From the NCBI GenBank assembly GCA_005406025.1, contig BGZK01001017.1, positions 62,001 through 126,000 on the forward strand: DNA of 64,000 nucleotides, given 5' to 3'. The position numbers were made by a program, and so were the translations under genes. Positions within the stretch are counted from its first letter, which is position 1, and each line of letters begins with the position of its first letter. This document shows positions 47,382 through 59,900 of this stretch, one piece after another. The notes beneath the pieces are model-generated. The model had not been told where the DNA came from, ran no database searches, and saw only the letters and a list, made by a program, of their open reading frames with translations. Source of the DNA: Eumeta japonica (taxonomy: Eukaryota; Arthropoda; Insecta; Lepidoptera; Psychidae).

Positions 47382-49009
47382 AATCTAAGATAATTAACTA
47401 CATATTTTCTTAGTTTTCCGTATATAATTTAAAAAAGCTAATTACTGTATCGAAAAAACAGCATAACGACTAGAAATTTTGAGTAAAAAAATTATAGTAA
47501 AGAAACAAATATAAGATATTTTTGTATGTAATATGAATACACAATTTCGAAATATAAATTAATAAATGAGCCAACAAACAAAATCTATACTAGTCGTGGA
47601 GATAAAAATCATGTTTTGAAATGAACGTGAGTATTTGATGAGTAATATTTAATGAATATTTTAAGTAAGGGATTCGCTGTGTTATGGGTTACTATTTCTA
47701 TTCCTATAATTGCATAATTGATTTCTAAACTCATGATTCATTTGCTTGACGTCCTTTATTTACGTAAGTTTACGCGAACTCCACTTCAGTTATATCATTT
47801 ATTCAACGTATTACTAATATTAGAATAGGGGCTCTTTTAGAAGTACATTACATCTTTTCCGATCTGAGTCATTTCTATTTCATTCAAACGTAATAATTTT
47901 AATCCTGTATAATTATAAGATTGTGAAAAGCTTTTATTGTTGTTTATAATAATTCTATTTTCATTCAAATATAATGATTCCCACCAGCTGTAATTAGAAT
48001 AAGCATTATTTGAATAATCAAATATATAATAACATATAAGTGATGCTTTAGCTATGATCGGAATTAAGAACATAATTATATAAATTATTAATTATTTTAT
48101 ATAGCAATGAATATAATATAAATATAATTATTCATTAATTATAATTGTTTATTGTTAGAAATATTACGTGACATATATGAAAGTGCCAAAATTATTTATT
48201 GAAATAGAAAAATTACATTATAATTTTGTTATCATGTATTTTATACACTTCCAATCTAGAAGAAATCGAAGTAATTATTTCGAAAATCTTTAATAAAGCT
48301 AATCATAGAGTATATTTACATTCTCACCTATTTATACAACATCGAAATGGTATAGTTTAAATAGACATTGTCTATAATATTTTGTACGATTAACTAAAAC
48401 GTATATCCATATTTTATATTTTTATAGTCAATTGGCTCGATTGAGGGCCATATTCGAAAACAATGTCAATTTAGTTGTTTAATAAAATTTATAAAAAATC
48501 TAGTGTGTTTTATTATAAGGGAAGAATTCGGCGAGTCAGTACTTCGTAATTGGAACTACAATTACAAAATATTAACTAACAAGAGTTTCCAATATAAATA
48601 TCAAATTATAATAAAACAAATTTCAGCTCATGTTATGTGTGTATGAAGAAATAACCTGTAATATACAATTGAAAATTTTTTTCTTAGTTGATTGGTTGGT
48701 TGGTTGATTCTTCTTTCGCATAAAAACAGAGCAATATATGTATATGATTTTCTGTATAGAAAAGGTTAAGGAGCTGGTAAGTGGCAAAGAACATTTTTTT
48801 ACCAGAAAAATGCACAGACCTGTGGGACAATGATTATAAATAACTCACTCATTGGTAAAACCATTTGAGCAAAATTCGCTCTGTGAATTGGTTTAACGTT
48901 GAAGTCAACTCTAATGTTTTTATTTCATATCAGAAATGCATAGTTTCAGTGGAATTTAAATTAAGCCTAAATTTATAAGAGCGAAACTGCGGACCGTATA
49001 ATTGAAGCA

Positions 49010-49180
49010 ATGAGTGACCGGGATCGACAACGCAACCGTCATTTGAATCGAGAGCGGAATCGAAATCGACTTTTACAGCGAAACTGGGATCGGTATCGAA
49101 TGCTCGACTGGACTCGAATTGATAACGAGACGGGGACCGGAACAGGCAATGGAACCGGAATTGAAATAAAACGTAGGCGG
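49010..49180. repeat. Degenerate GGAATCGAAATCGA tract
   Basis: Irregular repetition of GGAATCG, GAAATCGA and CGGGACCGGAACAGG words, similar to tracts at 770-920 and 23460-23560 and inverted at 61905-61985. It translates into Arg/Asn-rich peptides that I reject as genes. Probably part of a Helitron-like repeat family. Confidence 0.6.
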
Positions 49181-50429
49181 AATACAGAATGATGATTCGA
49201 AGAAAGATCGTTTCATATTCAAACTGGAGGAACTTAGCCTATTAGAGACTGAGCCGAGCTGCAGGTGCCAGTTTTTTTTTTTGTAACGTAATACATGACT
49301 AACAAAGTTTATAGTGTTATTTCTATGAGAAAGATTTCTTCCTAATTTACATATTGACAGCCATCGATTCGTCTATTCATGATAAAAATGTATTTTAGAA
49401 TTTTATTATACATTAATTCTACCAAAACTTGTAGGATTTACGGATTTTTGTTTTATTTAACGCAACAAAGAAGCGGGAAAAAAAATTTGAATACCACATG
49501 ATAAGTTGACTACATATGATCCTATAAAAACTAGACACAACAACCGAGATGTTTTAATCGTATTTTCTAGTACGGTTGGTAAAATAACGATTTTTATATT
49601 GTCTATGGCAACGTACGCTAATCTTTATTCTTCATTGAAAAATAGACTAACCGTCACCCGCTCCCTTTCGCTGGGCGTTGTGGCATACGTCGATAGTTAT
49701 GGGTTATGAATGTAATTATTTAAAAATGTGAAGGATATGTGGAATTATAAAATAACAAACAAATCCACGTCAAATGGCCAAAATTCTGTGTCGATACATT
49801 TAGTAGTTTTTTTACTAATTATATAATTGTATATATTACTATATATGGATATGTATATCGATGTAGTACTTTCTAAGCTATGATACTTAATAGTGGAGAT
49901 GTGTCGCAAATTTATAAGAATAAAACTGTCCTTAAGCTATTGTTTTATAAGCTTGATGTTCTAAAAACACATGCGTCAAGCGGAAAGAGATTTCTGTCTT
50001 GATCATTTGTCTGTTTATGACAACTACATCTGTACGTACGATGTGGGAGTATTAGTAATATTACAAAAGCCAATTTTTTAGCATTTTCGAATTTAGCGTC
50101 TACGAATTTAATACCGTCTCTATTATTGTTTGTTTATGAATCATATAAAAACAATTACAAAAATTGAACATGTTCTTTATTCTTGTATTACCTATAGTCT
50201 AAAGAAATGATCTGTTTTATTAACGTATTAGCCATCCCAAAGTTGTGATCCACGGCTTTGATCGCACTCGATCGGACAATGGCAGACAACGGAGTGCGAA
50301 TGGCGGCACATCCGCCGTTCATGTCAGGTCCATTGTCTATGGCTTGAAAGCATGGATTATGGATTCGGATAGTTCCCAGTGTGAATAGCAAATCTTAATT
50401 CTCTTTAACTGTAGTGTGGATTTATTCCT

Positions 50430-50625
50430 TATTTTACATCTTATGTGGGCAACAGCCGGCCCGCTGTAAGATTTGATCCGGCCCGCGAGACATTTTGAAA
50501 AATTTCATGTCTGATATCTATAGCTAAAAATTATGAACACTACTTTAAAAGGCACCTACTTTTGAGCGCGGCCCGGGAAAGTATTTGCCCCCTAAGGTTT
50601 GGCCCACAACATGACAAAGGTTGCC
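50430..50625. mobile_element. hAT-like fragment
   Basis: TGTGGGCAACAGCCGGCCCG at one end and TTTGGCCCACAACATG at the other, with GGCCCGCGAGACATTTTGAA inside. These are words typical of short hAT-derived repeats. No target duplication established. Confidence 0.4.
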
Positions 50626-50969
50626 CGTACCTGTTTTACACTATACATCAGTGGCTTCATTAAATTCATTTTCAATTTGACGCTTAACGAATTCCATAAC
50701 GACTGTTTTTCACAGTTTCTCTGTCTATCTGTTGATTTAATTGCAAATGGATTACACAAAAACCACACTACGAGACAGTACTGGGTTTCTACATTTGCAG
50801 CAACTACTGTTTATCGGGTAGTGTATACAGAAACAGAAATGGTAACAATAATCTACACCTACTGTAATATAATCGCGATGGGGGGGCCACGAGAAAAACT
50901 ATAGTCATGCACTAAAAGAATGAAAATCATAAAATATTTGCCTGTGATTCATACACGTGTGATCATTAT

Positions 50970-53107
50970 AGTCCAAGCGGCGACCGTCGTAAAAGGCTAG
51001 TCGATCCGCAATAGGTACAGAAATGGACTTTATTGCTTTTTGGAAGTTAGACAAATAATAAACGATCGTTCTGGTGATCTTTTGGTAGCTAAAAATTTTT
51101 TTTTGTATGTATTTTTTTCGTTTTTGTAAAATTGATGTATATGAGATAAGTACAATGGTTTATTACTATCGAACGGAGTTTTAATCAGTAGTAAATAATA
51201 ATTTAAGCCTGGTACCTGTCTTTCTACATAACTGTTTACAGGACCACCCCCAAAATATTTATTGCAGTGATATATTTTCTACATATGGTGCAAGAAAAAG
51301 TCAATTTTTTTTCTTTCTTCTCTGTTTTGAATAGAATTGGTTTAGCATGTTAATACTTGACCAAAATTCTGCCAGGTAAAGATGAAGAAAATACTTTATT
51401 GCTATTTGTTAAGCGCTAGTTCCTTTTTTTTGGTTTACTCTATTGATTTCTCGAATGATTTGATAATTTTTGATTAATCTTGTTTGTTTTATAGAGTAAT
51501 ATAATAATATTATTTCATTTCTACTCTGAGGAAAAGGATGATTTTATAGCTTTTTAAAAAGCTGTAACACAGTATTTGTTGAAAAAGCTTGTGTAGAAAT
51601 AAAAGTATAATAGGTCCTATCAATTAAATCAAAATAACCAAAAAACTTAAATCTTTTAAGTAAAGAAGTTGAAAATACAACAAAATGAGTAAAAAACATG
51701 CATTTTAGATTAAAATTATTTAAATATATTTTTCACATAATTTATGAAAATTTTGTCACTTTTGCTTTGGTTAAGATTACTTATCCAAATTTCGTTCATG
51801 ATCTTTAAAATTGAGTATATTTACCAAGATAATGACGGAAATATTAGTTTCATTAGCTTTAACTTTATGATTTGTTTTATTGTTGTTTTAATTTGCTTAT
51901 ATGATAAATAATTCTGCTATCAGCTTTTTCATGATAAAATTAATTGTTTAGTTTTTCTTTTTTTTACCAAACTACCTTCAGAGGTAATAGAAAGACATTT
52001 TTCTCCTACTGTAATATAATGTTTTTTGTTACCAATTATACTTAAATAGGTCCCGATTTTCTAATTGGTAGCTAAAAAAAAATAATTAAAGCTTTGTCAG
52101 ATTTATTTTCTTCAAAATTTTCGCGAAATCATTATGTTGTTTTTTATGATGAACCAGAAACTGTATATGAAATATTAATTTCTTCTCTTCTTATGTCTTT
52201 TAGTGTCTTTCATTGGTCAGATATAATGTGTACTTCAGACGACTTTGTATTGCAAATTCTTATCAGGATTAATTCCAATATTTTAGCAATTATCTGAGGC
52301 ATTAATGCTCTTAAAACATATAGCATATAAAATCCGTCTATTAAATCTATATCATAATTACCAGGCATTCCGAAAAATTAAATTTGAGATTTTAACCTTT
52401 GAGCGAGAGTAGGTTTATCAATTTTTATAATTTCTTCAGTGAATTAATAAAGAAATAAAAGTGTAGGTGCTAATAGATAAGTCAAACATTTTGCCATGTT
52501 AACTATTTCTTTATTAGATAGATGATTTTTAATCTTTAATAACTTTTTCAAATAAACCATAAAAGGTTTAAAAGTTTTGAACGTACTTGTCTTTGTACGT
52601 GATTAAATTTATCAAAACTAAAAAAATAGCAATGTTTATCTACTATGTATTGAGTATCGTGCATGAATGACCTTAACAAGTAGCAATAAATGACTTTCTA
52701 AATCTTGGCTTGGGAAAATTTTGATGTACTAAACCATTTCTATTCAAAAGAGGGACGAAAAACGAAAATTTTGACTTGTAGTTTATTTTTATACCGTATA
52801 TAAAAAAAGTATCACAACAATAAATATTTTAAGGATGGTCTGGTAAACAGTTGTGTCAAGAATAAAGGTGCCAGACATCAATTTTTATATTCTATTGACT
52901 AAAACTTCTTTGGAATGTAAAACATACTTATGTTTTATATATCAATTTTACAAAAAAATGGAAAAAAAAATTTATTAAAAAAAAAATTGGAAAGTTACAG
53001 ATTACCAGACCGATGCTTTGTAATTTGTCTAATGTCCAAAAAGTAATAAAGTCCATTTTGTACTTATTCTGGATCACCAGCCTTTTACGACGGTCGCCGC
53101 TTGGGCT
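50970..53107. mobile_element. DNA transposon with >100-bp terminal inverted repeats, unclassified
   Basis: The left end AGTCCAAGCGGCGACCGTCG, then TAAAAGGCT and ATGGACTTTATTGCTTTTTG, is mirrored at the right end (read inward AGCCCAAGCGGCGACCGTCG, TAAAAGGCT, ATGGACTTTATTACTTTTTG). The mirroring continues for about 110 bp. ATTAT directly abuts both ends (50965-50969 and 53108-53112), a candidate 5-bp target duplication. The 1.9-kb interior is very AT-rich; the one notable open frame (52094-52297) shows no homology I recognise. Superfamily undetermined. Confidence 0.85.
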
Positions 53108-53525
53108 ATTATCTCAGTAGGAAAGACAAAAAAAAGAGTTAGGTTAAAATACTCGGCTAAAAGCTCCAGTGCGTGGTGTGTTTTAAGGTTATCATTTTCC
53201 TGGCTTGTTGCTAGGATTTAGGTCTTCCATAGTCTCGACCACATCGTTGCATTAGTTTGCCTAGCTCAGAAAATCGTCCTAGATTGAGAAAAACCCAATC
53301 ACCATATCAGTTTTGGCATTTATAATATATATCCCAGCCGGCGTAGCAGGGAATGCTAATATTAGCTTTGAGCCCGACCTTGAATGGTTAAACGATTCAA
53401 TTATTTTTTCAATATGCACCCATTTCGTTCTCGTTTCCTTCACGAACATTAGCATAGATAAAGAATAGGATTATCATGTACACATCCGCACACGGCGAAA
53501 TTGTTCTGTCTATGGTAATGCGGCG

Positions 53526-53538
53526 GTCGCTTGGCGAC
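53526..53538 (+). promoter_or_regulatory. RFX X-box-like motif upstream of meckelin
   Basis: GTCGCTTGGCGAC fits the degenerate X-box consensus RYYNYY-N(1-3)-RRNRAC and is itself an inverted repeat (GTCGC...GCGAC). It lies 236 bp upstream of the meckelin ATG within a CpG-rich stretch. RFX factors bind such sites in many ciliary genes. Chance matches to so loose a consensus are common, so this is suggestive only. Confidence 0.45.
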
Positions 53539-53773
53539 GGGGACGCAAACAAAGCGACGGCTGTCGACGCTTTCAACGTAATCATAAACAAACCGCCGAC
53601 GTTGAGCGGCGACGTCAGGCGTGTTTGTTTAATCAATGTCTCGTAACTGTATACCGCCTCCTTTTTAAAACGATTAGAGAGTCATTTAGGCAGCTCGATA
53701 TCGGATATTGTCTACGGACGCTACAAGCTATTATTAATTAAATTAATTCGATACTACATCGACAGCGAGAGTT

Positions 53774-53930
53774 ATGTGTCTCGGTATAGTTCTGAGTTTA
53801 ACGTTGTTAATTTTGGAGGCGCATTGCATAGTGTTCCCCGAGACATGTAAAGATAGCCAATATTACGATCCCGACAAACTGACCTGCGAATACTGTATGG
53901 TGAATGCTTCGTTAATTCCTTCAGAGGACG
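53774..53930 (+). CDS. Meckelin exon 1: signal peptide and first Cys pair
   Basis: ATG in the context GAGTT-ATG-TGT; 52 codons plus one base before GGACG|GTGAGT. The hydrophobic core is residues 3-15, and the mature chain begins near IVFPETCKDSQYYDP. The open frame continues past the donor but is intronic. Confidence 0.87.
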
Positions 53931-56900
53931 GTGAGTTATTCTACAAATTTTTCACATCGTACTACGTTACAATTTTTCATCTACATCGAAATTTTAATCG
54001 ACGGTTTACCTATTAAATATTACGTAGTCGCCAAGTTCTATTGAATAACAGGACATTCTATTTAAGAAGAGCTAGCGATCCATTCGACTAACCCGTTTCC
54101 CACAAAGTTAGATTTTTTTTAAATGATGTTTTATTATCAGTCAATTGAGAACGTGCCATTCTGGCAGGCATCTCGCGGTTGCATCATACCTTATATTTCG
54201 AAAAATGTAAAAGACATACTTTTCAACCTACACCTACAACGCTACAATTTTATTATATTGTAATTTACACGTATTTGAATGTAAAAAAAAATTGTCAACC
54301 TACTTTGAGGGTTGCAAGTACGTGCCAGAAGATAGTAAAATTGTCATCGGGATAGTAATTCATAACCTGCTCCCACAAGGCTCAAATTTTGAAAGAACAT
54401 TCTTACAATTGTTTAAAAATAATATATGTAAACAGCCAGAATATTCTAACGGTTGCAAGTATCTGCCAGACGGGTATATAATAGTCATGACGCTCGATGG
54501 GTGTGCGATCGCAACAGACTTGTACGGGTTTCAATGTCAGAAAGATAGGAAATGATATGTTATATTGTGAAGATATGAGGAAGAATCATTGAAATTATAG
54601 ATAAATAGAGTTATATTTAAAGTATAAACTATTTATCTTAACAAGTTTTTATTATTCAAACTCAGTATACAAATCGTCTCCATTGCCCTTCCTACACAAC
54701 AATATTATTTTCGTTACTTATTATTCATCTTCTGAATCATAATGATAATTAGCTGTCGTTTTCTTGTTTTATAAAAAACAAATAAAAAGATTTATTAATG
54801 AAATAATTGGAAGAAAAAAAAATTTTTATAACACTAACATTACTAACATTTTGTTTTCAATCTGTACAGATTGAGAACAAAAATTATTTACCTAACTCAA
54901 TGATATTAGACTGATCAAATTGTAAAAAAGCATCATAAATAGATGATGGCACAGTGTCACCTTCATACCGATTGTATAGTATTTATTCTCATCAATAATC
55001 CACTCATTATTCTCTGGTGTTAACGTTCTAGGCACTTTAATATTGGCGTTACTCCATACACTCGCCATACATTGGGCGCGTAGAAAATGTTCACGTAATT
55101 CAAACATACACGGTGGTAAATTTGATGAATCGTAATTCAAATATTACGATTTTTTACTTATATACTTTTTTTCTGAAATACTTTTTATTAAATGGTTTAT
55201 CCACATGTTTTCTACAGTAACTTCTTTGCTGTCATATATTTCACACACAAATTTTTCAATAATTGGAAAAGTTTCCCTGCTGCGCCCTGCTATTTAAGCA
55301 TCCCGAAGTTTTGTAAAGGCTTCTTGATATTCTAAATTTTTTATCAGAATTAAAAAAGGCCGTTTTTTCTCTTTATTGAAAAATTATGAGTTATCACAAC
55401 CGGTCAGTGCACGAAGTGCTGGTAAATTTAATGATAAAGATGACCCAGGTTTAGTATAAAATTCGCTTATTGAAATGTAACTTTTTTTATTCCACCACCG
55501 TATTCCATAAAAATGTGCTATGAGTCACGAGATAAATGGTGCACATTTTCGAGCATTATAATTAATACATCAATCAATGTCTAACGATTTAATTAAGATA
55601 TTCAGATTGTCTTCATTGATTTGACAAATGTAATACACAATTTTTGTGTCTACCTCTTCGTGATTTATGCAAGACAAATTGTCATTAATAATCGAAATAA
55701 CTGAATGGTTTTCAACTACATAATTATGGCAATGCTTATGATTTATATTGATTACTGTATTCCCAATTAATGGCACCATTACATCTGTCATCCAATGTCT
55801 AATTAAAAGTTCTACTGAAGCCACTTTAAATTATATATTTTTTAGTTCTTTATTGAAATCTATCGGTCTAATCTGTTCTAAGCCTGTAATGTTATAATTT
55901 ATATTTCTGTTTTCGTGTCATAGATCACGCCCGTAATCTATGGAGAGAAGTATGGTCGAAAATTAAATCAATACGTGAAGCTTTTGTAGCATTTAAAGTT
56001 GATTTGTTTTACAATATTCCCGAATATTTGTAGAACATTTTTCATAGTATGTATTAAATGAAATCCATCAACAATGACAATATCGAAGCGTGACGGGGTA
56101 TTTGGCATGTCTATTTCTTTTTCTAAAATAGTAACCAAGGCAGATTTTGGCGTTTTATGGATAGATTCGTCCATATGGCACAAAGATATTGAGGTTAATG
56201 TGACCGGATAAGATATAATATTTTGTAAAGCAATGTTCATGTTTATTGATAGTGCAAGCCGTCGTCCAAATAATTTTCGTTGAACACGTATTTCATCAAC
56301 TTTGTCACGGAGGCGTGCTTTGTTTGCTTGCTTGTTTGATTCGATGGAAAAGTTAATGATTTTCACTCTTTTTATTGGTTTTTCAAATCTCGTGCTGTCA
56401 ATGGCACATTCTTTTATAAATTGTTCTTTCATATCTGTACCATTTTTTTTTTTGGAAATATAATAAATAATTTTCAACATCATTTGAAGCTGCCTTTCCA
56501 CTTGCAATATTAAAAGGAAGTCTAGATCGAGCTCTGTAGCAAAGGGATTTAAAAAAAAAATCAAAAGTGCTTTTAAACTTTTCAAGCTGTTCAGCATTTT
56601 TTTTATTTCATGAGATTCTAGATCTGCAATGATTTCGCTCGAATCATTTAAATTTGTAATGTTCATAGTATGATAGATTACTGATGTTCTAATATTGTGA
56701 CTTTTAGCCCAACGTTGTCTAGCTTAAATTGAGTTTGGAATGGATAAAAGGGACCACGCCTGTCAATATTCTGCCTGCGTCAGCGTTTATTGTCTGCTCT
56801 AGTGTTAAGTCTATTGGTTGTCTCGAGAAAGACTTACTAGTACGTTTAATACCAAAGTATTCATAGTGCATTCATAGCTCTTTATAAGTCTGGATGAGTT

Positions 56901-59900
56901 TCATTTAATTTTAATAAATTATCATTGTATCTTCGTTACCATCGAGCATAAGTGGGTTGATTTGTTACAAAAAATAAACTTGACACTTTTGACAAAACGT
57001 ATTTGAATAATTGAAAATCACCCGATCGAATACTGCGACTCAGTAAACGATAATAATTAACCAGATCAATATATGCAATGTAAAATTGAACAGTTTTACC
57101 AAACACTGTTCTCTTACATCGGTCTTTTTGTGCACGATATGGTGTTGATTTTTTTTGACAATTCTTTGATTTCCAATATTTCAGAATTATGCTCATCATT
57201 TATTCTTATTAATTATATGCATGTATATCGTTTATTAATAGTCCTGTATTTTTTAGAAAGAACTTAAAATATAATATTCCAAGTCCTACTGCCATGAGTG
57301 GGTGCAAATGTTTACACCTATTAAAGTGTTTGCTTTAAAAAAATCCATCAACAAATCAATTAGCAATGATTTCATTGTCAATAGCAATTCGCATTAAACC
57401 ACAGTCACTTATAAACTTTCCAATTGCTTTGAAGAGAGCCAACATAATGTACAATAGTCCAAGATGTATAAATAAATTGTCATATAACGGTCGCTCAACT
57501 GATTGGATTTGGAGGCTACTTTGGCGATGGCTAAATCGTGTATAATTTCTATATACTTTTAATTTAGTTCTTCAGCAATGTTTTGACTTGTTTTCATCGT
57601 TTCAATGACAACAAATGGTTTTGTTGGCGAATTGTTAATAGGTGTTAGATACGCATTTTTTTTCTAAGAAGTATTGATGTCTTCAACAACGTTATAGATA
57701 AAAACAACCCACATTTAAGTGTTTGGAATATTCAAAGCGTGACAAATTATCCATGATGTATCCAATTTTTGTATTTGGGGAAGAGTTTCAACATGCCGTG
57801 GATCATTTAATAATAATAATGGTTCTAATATCCGTGTTTTTTTTTGTATAAGGAAGCAAATTTGATATAAATGTGTCAAAAGTTCTTCTCAGTTTTTTTT
57901 TGGTTTTGGTTCAAGAAGCATTAACTACACTAGTAGTATTTTCAGGTTCAACAAAGATCATTCTCATTAACATCATCATTTTCAGGTATTGTCTGATAAA
58001 TGATGGCAACGGTATCAAGTAAATTTTTCACTTTAGATTTTTTTCAATAATCTGAACATTAATAAAAACAACAATATATTGTTTTCTGAGACAAATAATT
58101 GTTTCTACTTTTTATGAAATTTTAAATACTTCTGTGTTTTTAATTTTGCTTTTTTTTGGGCATTTCTCGCAGCCAGCGGTGCACTAACGCATGTCACACA
58201 AAATGGCGTTGGGGAACGTCGAATTTTGTAAAGTTCTTTAAAGGCTACGACGTAATCGAATATACGTTGCCGAAGATACATTTTTGTTTAATTTTTTTTG
58301 AATGCCATGTTTAAAAATTTTGATACGAGGAGAAAACAAAAATTTGAATGCTTTCATTGAGTTACATGTAAAAAACGCAACGTGGCCTTGTAGTGTATGT
58401 CATTTTTATTGATTTTAGTGAAAATCATAGTCGTAAAACATTCTCATTTATTTTAACTATTGCTAACGCAAAAACTCCTTTTAGGTGTATTGGTAAACTT
58501 TAAATATTCGAAATAAAAAATATAAGGCAAGTTTGAGCAATAGAATTAATAAAACATGTTTTCCATATCAAATTGTAAAATTCGGTCTGTATTCTGATTT
58601 ACTGCGTACTATTGCCAATGGTGAACCTTATTTTATGCATTTTTTGTTCACGTGACTTAAAAGCCCCTTAAAAACATTCATGAAAAAGTTTGTTAAAGCA
58701 CTCTCGTGATAGATAACAAACTGTTATTATCTAATATTACGTAACTATCTAATGCTCAGAAATCTTTAATAGTTCATAGGTCACATGTAAAAGAAAACAT
58801 TGAAATAATTATACATAACGTATTTCAAAAATACGTTATGTTTAAAAAAATACTATTTTATAAATTATTCAATATTCAAATATGTTGTCTCAAATAACGA
58901 CGATTGAAACTGAAACGAAAGAAAATAATTAAATATTTCATGTAATAGGGAGAAGGACTTTTCCAAGAGTCAAAAGCGATTTCCGCTAAAAGCTTTTATT
59001 CTCTCGTCAGATATTCATGAGCGTGATTAAACGTTAAAGATGGAACGTTGACATGCGCCAAGAAAAATCCAGAAGTTTGTATTGTGGAATACTACAATCG
59101 CATTTCTGTATTGCACTACAGTAATACTTTGTGTTATAGCGATACGATAGTTTTATATTTCATCGCTTCGTATTATTAGATTGGAGTAATAATCTAGTCG
59201 ACAAGTTCAAAATCCTGTTAATTTTTGATAAAGGTCTTAAAAATATGTGCGATAGCTCATCCGATTTGCAATGACGTCTAGGAAAATGCATTCGAAGGAT
59301 TTTACTGCACAATAAAAATTGCAAATGTTATTAATAAATTAAGTTGAAAAAAAAGGTATTTTGTTTTTTTACTATTACTCAAAAACTGTTAATATTTAAG
59401 AGATTAAAAAAAAATCATAAAGAGGAGAAAATTTCCAAGAAAAAAGTCTTAACTTCCGGAACTCTACCTCCATTATTTATAATTTTAATTTAGTGCTGAA
59501 AATAGGACCCCGCGCGGCCGATACAGCATGGCCGCGCTACCGCTCGACAGAGTTTATTACATAAAATATTTTTTTATAGGATTAAATATAAATATTAAAA
59601 TTAAAAAAAATAAATGGTATTATTAGAATACGTTAAAGAATAAAGTCCCGTAGGAAAACATTTTTTTTGTTCATTTTTCAAAAAGTTATACAATTGTTAA
59701 CTAAGTAGTTTTTCGTGGCCTTTAATTTTTACAAAAGACGGTATAAAAGTTTAAATAATTAGGCTATAATTTTTTGTCTTCTTGGAGCTCTTTTTATATA
59801 TATACTGAACAAGACCACGTTATAAAATCATCTTAATTTTGTTTATTATAATTTTGTAAGTTAACGAAAAATGAAAATTCTAAAAATGTTGTTAAAAAAA

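Larger units (their letters stand above)
46782..53773. other. Intergenic region between cyclase and meckelin genes
   Basis: Starts with the presumed cyclase 3' UTR; the first AATAAA is at 47376-47381. Holds a MITE (47032-47245), a degenerate GGAATCGAAATCGA-type tract (49010-49180), a hAT-like fragment (50430-50625) and a 2.1-kb TIR element (50970-53107). The last 250 bp before the meckelin ATG are GC-richer and probably promoter. The minus-strand open frames at 47837-48073 and 50188-50391 are not supported as genes. Confidence 0.6.

Noticed and set aside
47837..48073. Minus-strand open frame with a hydrophobic N-terminus; also considered as mitochondrial insertion
   Set aside because: Asn/Tyr/Ile-rich as expected of AT-rich DNA. 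No recognisable mitochondrial or nuclear protein.
49010..49192. Arg/Asn-rich open frame
   Set aside because: Translation of a GGAATCGAAATCGA-type repeat.
50188..50391. Minus-strand open frame
   Set aside because: Less AT-rich than its surroundings but no homology, splice or promoter evidence. Might be a repeat fragment.
52094..52297. Transposase of the 2.1-kb TIR element
   Set aside because: Short, Ile/Ser/Phe-rich, and no transposase motif found on either strand.
53409..53636. Minus-strand open frame upstream of meckelin
   Set aside because: Arises from the CpG-rich putative promoter. No homology.
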